The translations under genes and the position numbers were made by a program. This document shows positions 5,251 through 6,793 of a stretch of DNA of 6,793 nucleotides, in pieces. A model generated the notes under the pieces. The model saw only the letters and a program-made list of their open reading frames with translations. It was not told the origin of the DNA and did no database searches. The stretch comes from Candidatus Wallbacteria bacterium (GTDB lineage: Bacteria > Muiribacteriota > JAQTZZ01). The stretch's first letter is position 1. The number at the start of each line of letters is the position of its first letter. The stretch covers positions 1 through 6,793 of the forward strand of contig JAQTRI010000192.1 of assembly GCA_028711905.1 (NCBI GenBank). Direction: 5' to 3'.

Positions 5251-6084
5251 ATGAAAAAAATTATTTTCTATGTCTTGATTACAGCACTTTCTTTTTCTTG
5301 CTTTGCAGAAACAGGAATCAACTGGCTGACCAATTACGAGCAGGCCCTGACCCAGTCAGCTGAACAGAACCTCCCGGTATTCATCAATTTCAGTGGTTCC
5401 GACTGGTGTTCATGGTGTATCAAGCTCGACAAAGAAGTTCTTTCCCAGGAAGAGTTCGCAGACTGGGGAGTGCAGCATTTCATTTTCATGTCAGTGGATT
5501 TTCCGAAAAACACCACTCAGTCCCCTGAGATCAAAGAACAAAACAAAAAACTGAAAACCCAATACTCAGTCAACGGCCTGCCCACAGTCAAGATCATCGA
5601 CTCCACAGAAAAGGTCCTTCTTTCAACCGGTTACATGAATAATCACACCCCTGCCATGTATATCGACCATCTTTCCTATCATCTCGGATGGACTAAAGGC
5701 ACTGTGCGCAATGACTGGATTACTGATTTCGAGCAGGCTAAAAAACAATCCGCAGAAAAAAACCTTCCGATTCTGGCCGACTTTTCAGGCTCGGACTGGT
5801 GCTCATGGTGCAAGAAACTGGACAAGGAAGTTTTTTCCCAGCAGGTATTTCTGGACTGGGCAAAAGACCATGTAGTGCTTCTCATGGTTGACTTCCCGGA
5901 ATACACTCAACTTCCGGCAGCACAACAGGCGGCAAACGATGCCCTGGCCAAGCAGTTCGACATCAAAGGGTTTCCAACAGTAATCCTGATTGATGAAACA
6001 GGCAAGGAAAAGGCCCGGACAGGTTACAAAGCCGGCGGACCGCAAAACTACATTTCTCATATTGAGAGCCTGATCGGCCAGTAA
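5251..6084 (+). CDS. Secreted protein with two tandem thioredoxin domains
   Basis: A 277-residue protein with a signal peptide (MKKIIFYVLITALSFSCFA, probable cleavage after A19; the cysteine is not in a good lipobox). Two thioredoxin-fold domains of the Thioredoxin_7 type follow, at about residues 24-147 and 155-277. Each has the block FSGSDWCSWC-x-KLDKEV with redox pairs C53/C56 and C184/C187, and a later cis-proline (GLPTV, P111; GFPTV, P242). The two domains are alike: about two thirds of the first 49 residues are identical, so they arose by internal duplication. Expected role is thiol-disulfide exchange outside the cytoplasm, such as disulfide reduction or isomerisation. No membrane partner (DsbD/CcdA) lies in the window to say how it is reduced. 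The start is supported by AGGAGG and a strong promoter. The gene appears to be transcribed alone. Confidence 0.9.
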   Translation: MKKIIFYVLITALSFSCFAETGINWLTNYEQALTQSAEQNLPVFINFSGSDWCSWCIKLDKEVLSQEEFADWGVQHFIFMSVDFPKNTTQSPEIKEQNKKLKTQYSVNGLPTVKIIDSTEKVLLSTGYMNNHTPAMYIDHLSYHLGWTKGTVRNDWITDFEQAKKQSAEKNLPILADFSGSDWCSWCKKLDKEVFSQQVFLDWAKDHVVLLMVDFPEYTQLPAAQQAANDALAKQFDIKGFPTVILIDETGKEKARTGYKAGGPQNYISHIESLIGQ

Positions 6085-6106
6085 AGCATTTTTTCTGAAG
6101 GTCAAT

Positions 6107-6139
6107 AAAAAGTACCCTTGCGCTGTGAGGGTACTTTTT
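6107..6139. terminator. Bidirectional intrinsic terminator between convergent genes
   Basis: AAAAAGTACCCT (6107-6118) and AGGGTACTTTTT (6128-6139) form a 12-bp stem with a 9-nt loop. The arms begin with A and end with T on both strands, so it can end the thioredoxin transcript on the plus strand and the asparagine-synthetase-like transcript on the minus strand. On the minus strand the stem touches the stop codon (6139-6141). Confidence 0.88.
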
Positions 6140-6793
6140 CATACCAGCAAAATGACTGAAAACAAAAGCCATGCCCTTTCCGCTGCCGATTCCGAATCAG
6201 GGGCCTTCATCATGATCTCCCGCACCAGTTCCGGTTGTAATCCCAGTTTGTGACTGTTTTCACAAGCATAATCATACACAAACGACAGTTCAGGAAGTCC
6301 CATCCACTTTGCAAGCGGCAGCCTGAACCCCTGCTTACTGCGGCCTGTCACTTCATGAGGCAAATCCTCTGAATACGCACAACGCAGAACCGACTTGCTG
6401 CATCTGCCTCTCAGTTGCTCCTGCCAGGGCAGGGAAAGGGCGAATTCCAACAGCAGCCGGTCAGCAAAAGGAACAGCGATAAGCTTATCGGTCAGACATC
6501 CGATGGAAGCAAGTTTAAGGTACTGGTTCCAGGGCAGCAGACGGCTGTTCTGGAAAAGGATAAGCGATCTGCAGGCTTCGGTTTCATCATCCGGCAGCTC
6601 TTCAGGGTCTTCAGGCACCTTCAGTCCGGGAAAAAGGCGGTTCAGATCACTCTGGTCGAATTTTTCCGGCAGGATATCAGTGATCCGCCCGGAAAAGTCC
6701 AGAGCCTCAGCAGCCAGGTGCCGTAAAATGCCTGATCCACGCAAACCGGGATCAAAGCCTTCGGGAACGAATCGCAGAAACTGTTTTTTTCGG
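6139..6793 (-). CDS. Asparagine-synthetase-like protein, C-terminal part (5' end missing)
   Basis: The frame is open to the right edge; the TTG at 6744 is internal, so 217 residues of the C-terminus are visible. It resembles the Asn_synthase (AsnB C-terminal, PP-loop ATPase) domain: VPFADRLLLEFALSLP corresponds to the family RVPFLDxxLxEFAxxLP, followed by CSKSVLRCAYSEDLPHEV and GRSKQGFRLPLAKWM. The latter includes the lysine equivalent to the one that acts in beta-aspartyl-AMP formation. Family enzymes amidate aspartate or related carboxylates using ATP. The stretch just before VPFAD, normally DRxSMxxxLExR, reads ASIGCLTDKLIA here with the same length, so the usual Glu and Arg are missing. 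It may therefore be a divergent amidotransferase of a secondary pathway or an inactive relative. The C-terminus ends at RAWLLFSVILLV, a few residues short of typical members, with the stop touching the terminator. Confidence 0.75.
   Translation of the reverse strand, partial: RKKQFLRFVPEGFDPGLRGSGILRHLAAEALDFSGRITDILPEKFDQSDLNRLFPGLKVPEDPEELPDDETEACRSLILFQNSRLLPWNQYLKLASIGCLTDKLIAVPFADRLLLEFALSLPWQEQLRGRCSKSVLRCAYSEDLPHEVTGRSKQGFRLPLAKWMGLPELSFVYDYACENSHKLGLQPELVREIMMKAPDSESAAERAWLLFSVILLV

Noticed and set aside
6742..6744. TTG at 6744 as the start of the asparagine-synthetase-like gene
   Set aside because: The frame continues to the window edge without a stop, and the visible part is only the C-terminal portion of the family.
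1..6793. CRISPR array, tRNA genes, insertion sequences or phage attachment sites
   Set aside because: I looked for regularly spaced repeats, tRNA arms, transposase motifs and terminal inverted repeats with target duplications and saw none.

Overview
The window comes from a bacterium of moderate GC content with Gram-negative-style features: a secreted double-thioredoxin protein, a membrane GT-C glycosyltransferase and a class-A-like RNase P RNA. No gene fixes the phylum. The double CSWC thioredoxin and the gene mix would suit a poorly sampled lineage (Lentisphaerae, Riflebacteria, Wallbacteria or Planctomycetes-like), but that is only an impression.

Positions 1-4476, all on the plus strand, hold a tight run of genes. 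First is the 3' part of a GT39/ArnT-like membrane glycosyltransferase. Next are a Nif3/YqfO-type dinuclear-metal protein, a coiled-coil C4 zinc-ribbon protein (DUF164/CT398 type), and a membrane TPM-domain protein that also ends in a C4 zinc ribbon. The last three overlap by 16 and 14 bp, so they look translationally coupled. The RNase P RNA gene (rnpB) starts 11 nt after the last stop and ends at a strong intrinsic terminator.

Positions 4495-5134 carry three small minus-strand genes. One is a KTSC-domain protein. The other two are very short ORFs (43 and 44 codons) that align with each other without gaps. I recognise neither; they appear to be tandem paralogues of an undescribed micro-protein family sharing GI-x-L-x-PDN and a later E-x-W-x-K. 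A long imperfect hairpin lies inside one of them.

Positions 5135-5250 form a divergent regulatory region with a good sigma70-type promoter (TTGAAA-16-TATAAT), whose -35 is buried in a perfect inverted repeat. It drives a secreted protein made of two thioredoxin domains, each with a WCSWC active site. That gene ends at a hairpin shared with a convergent minus-strand gene, the 3' part of an asparagine-synthetase-like gene that runs off the right edge and lacks part of the usual active-site loop.

Functionally the left half is a housekeeping cluster (metal/zinc proteins plus the tRNA-processing ribozyme) and the right half is accessory. The most novel-looking item is the micro-ORF pair beside the KTSC gene.
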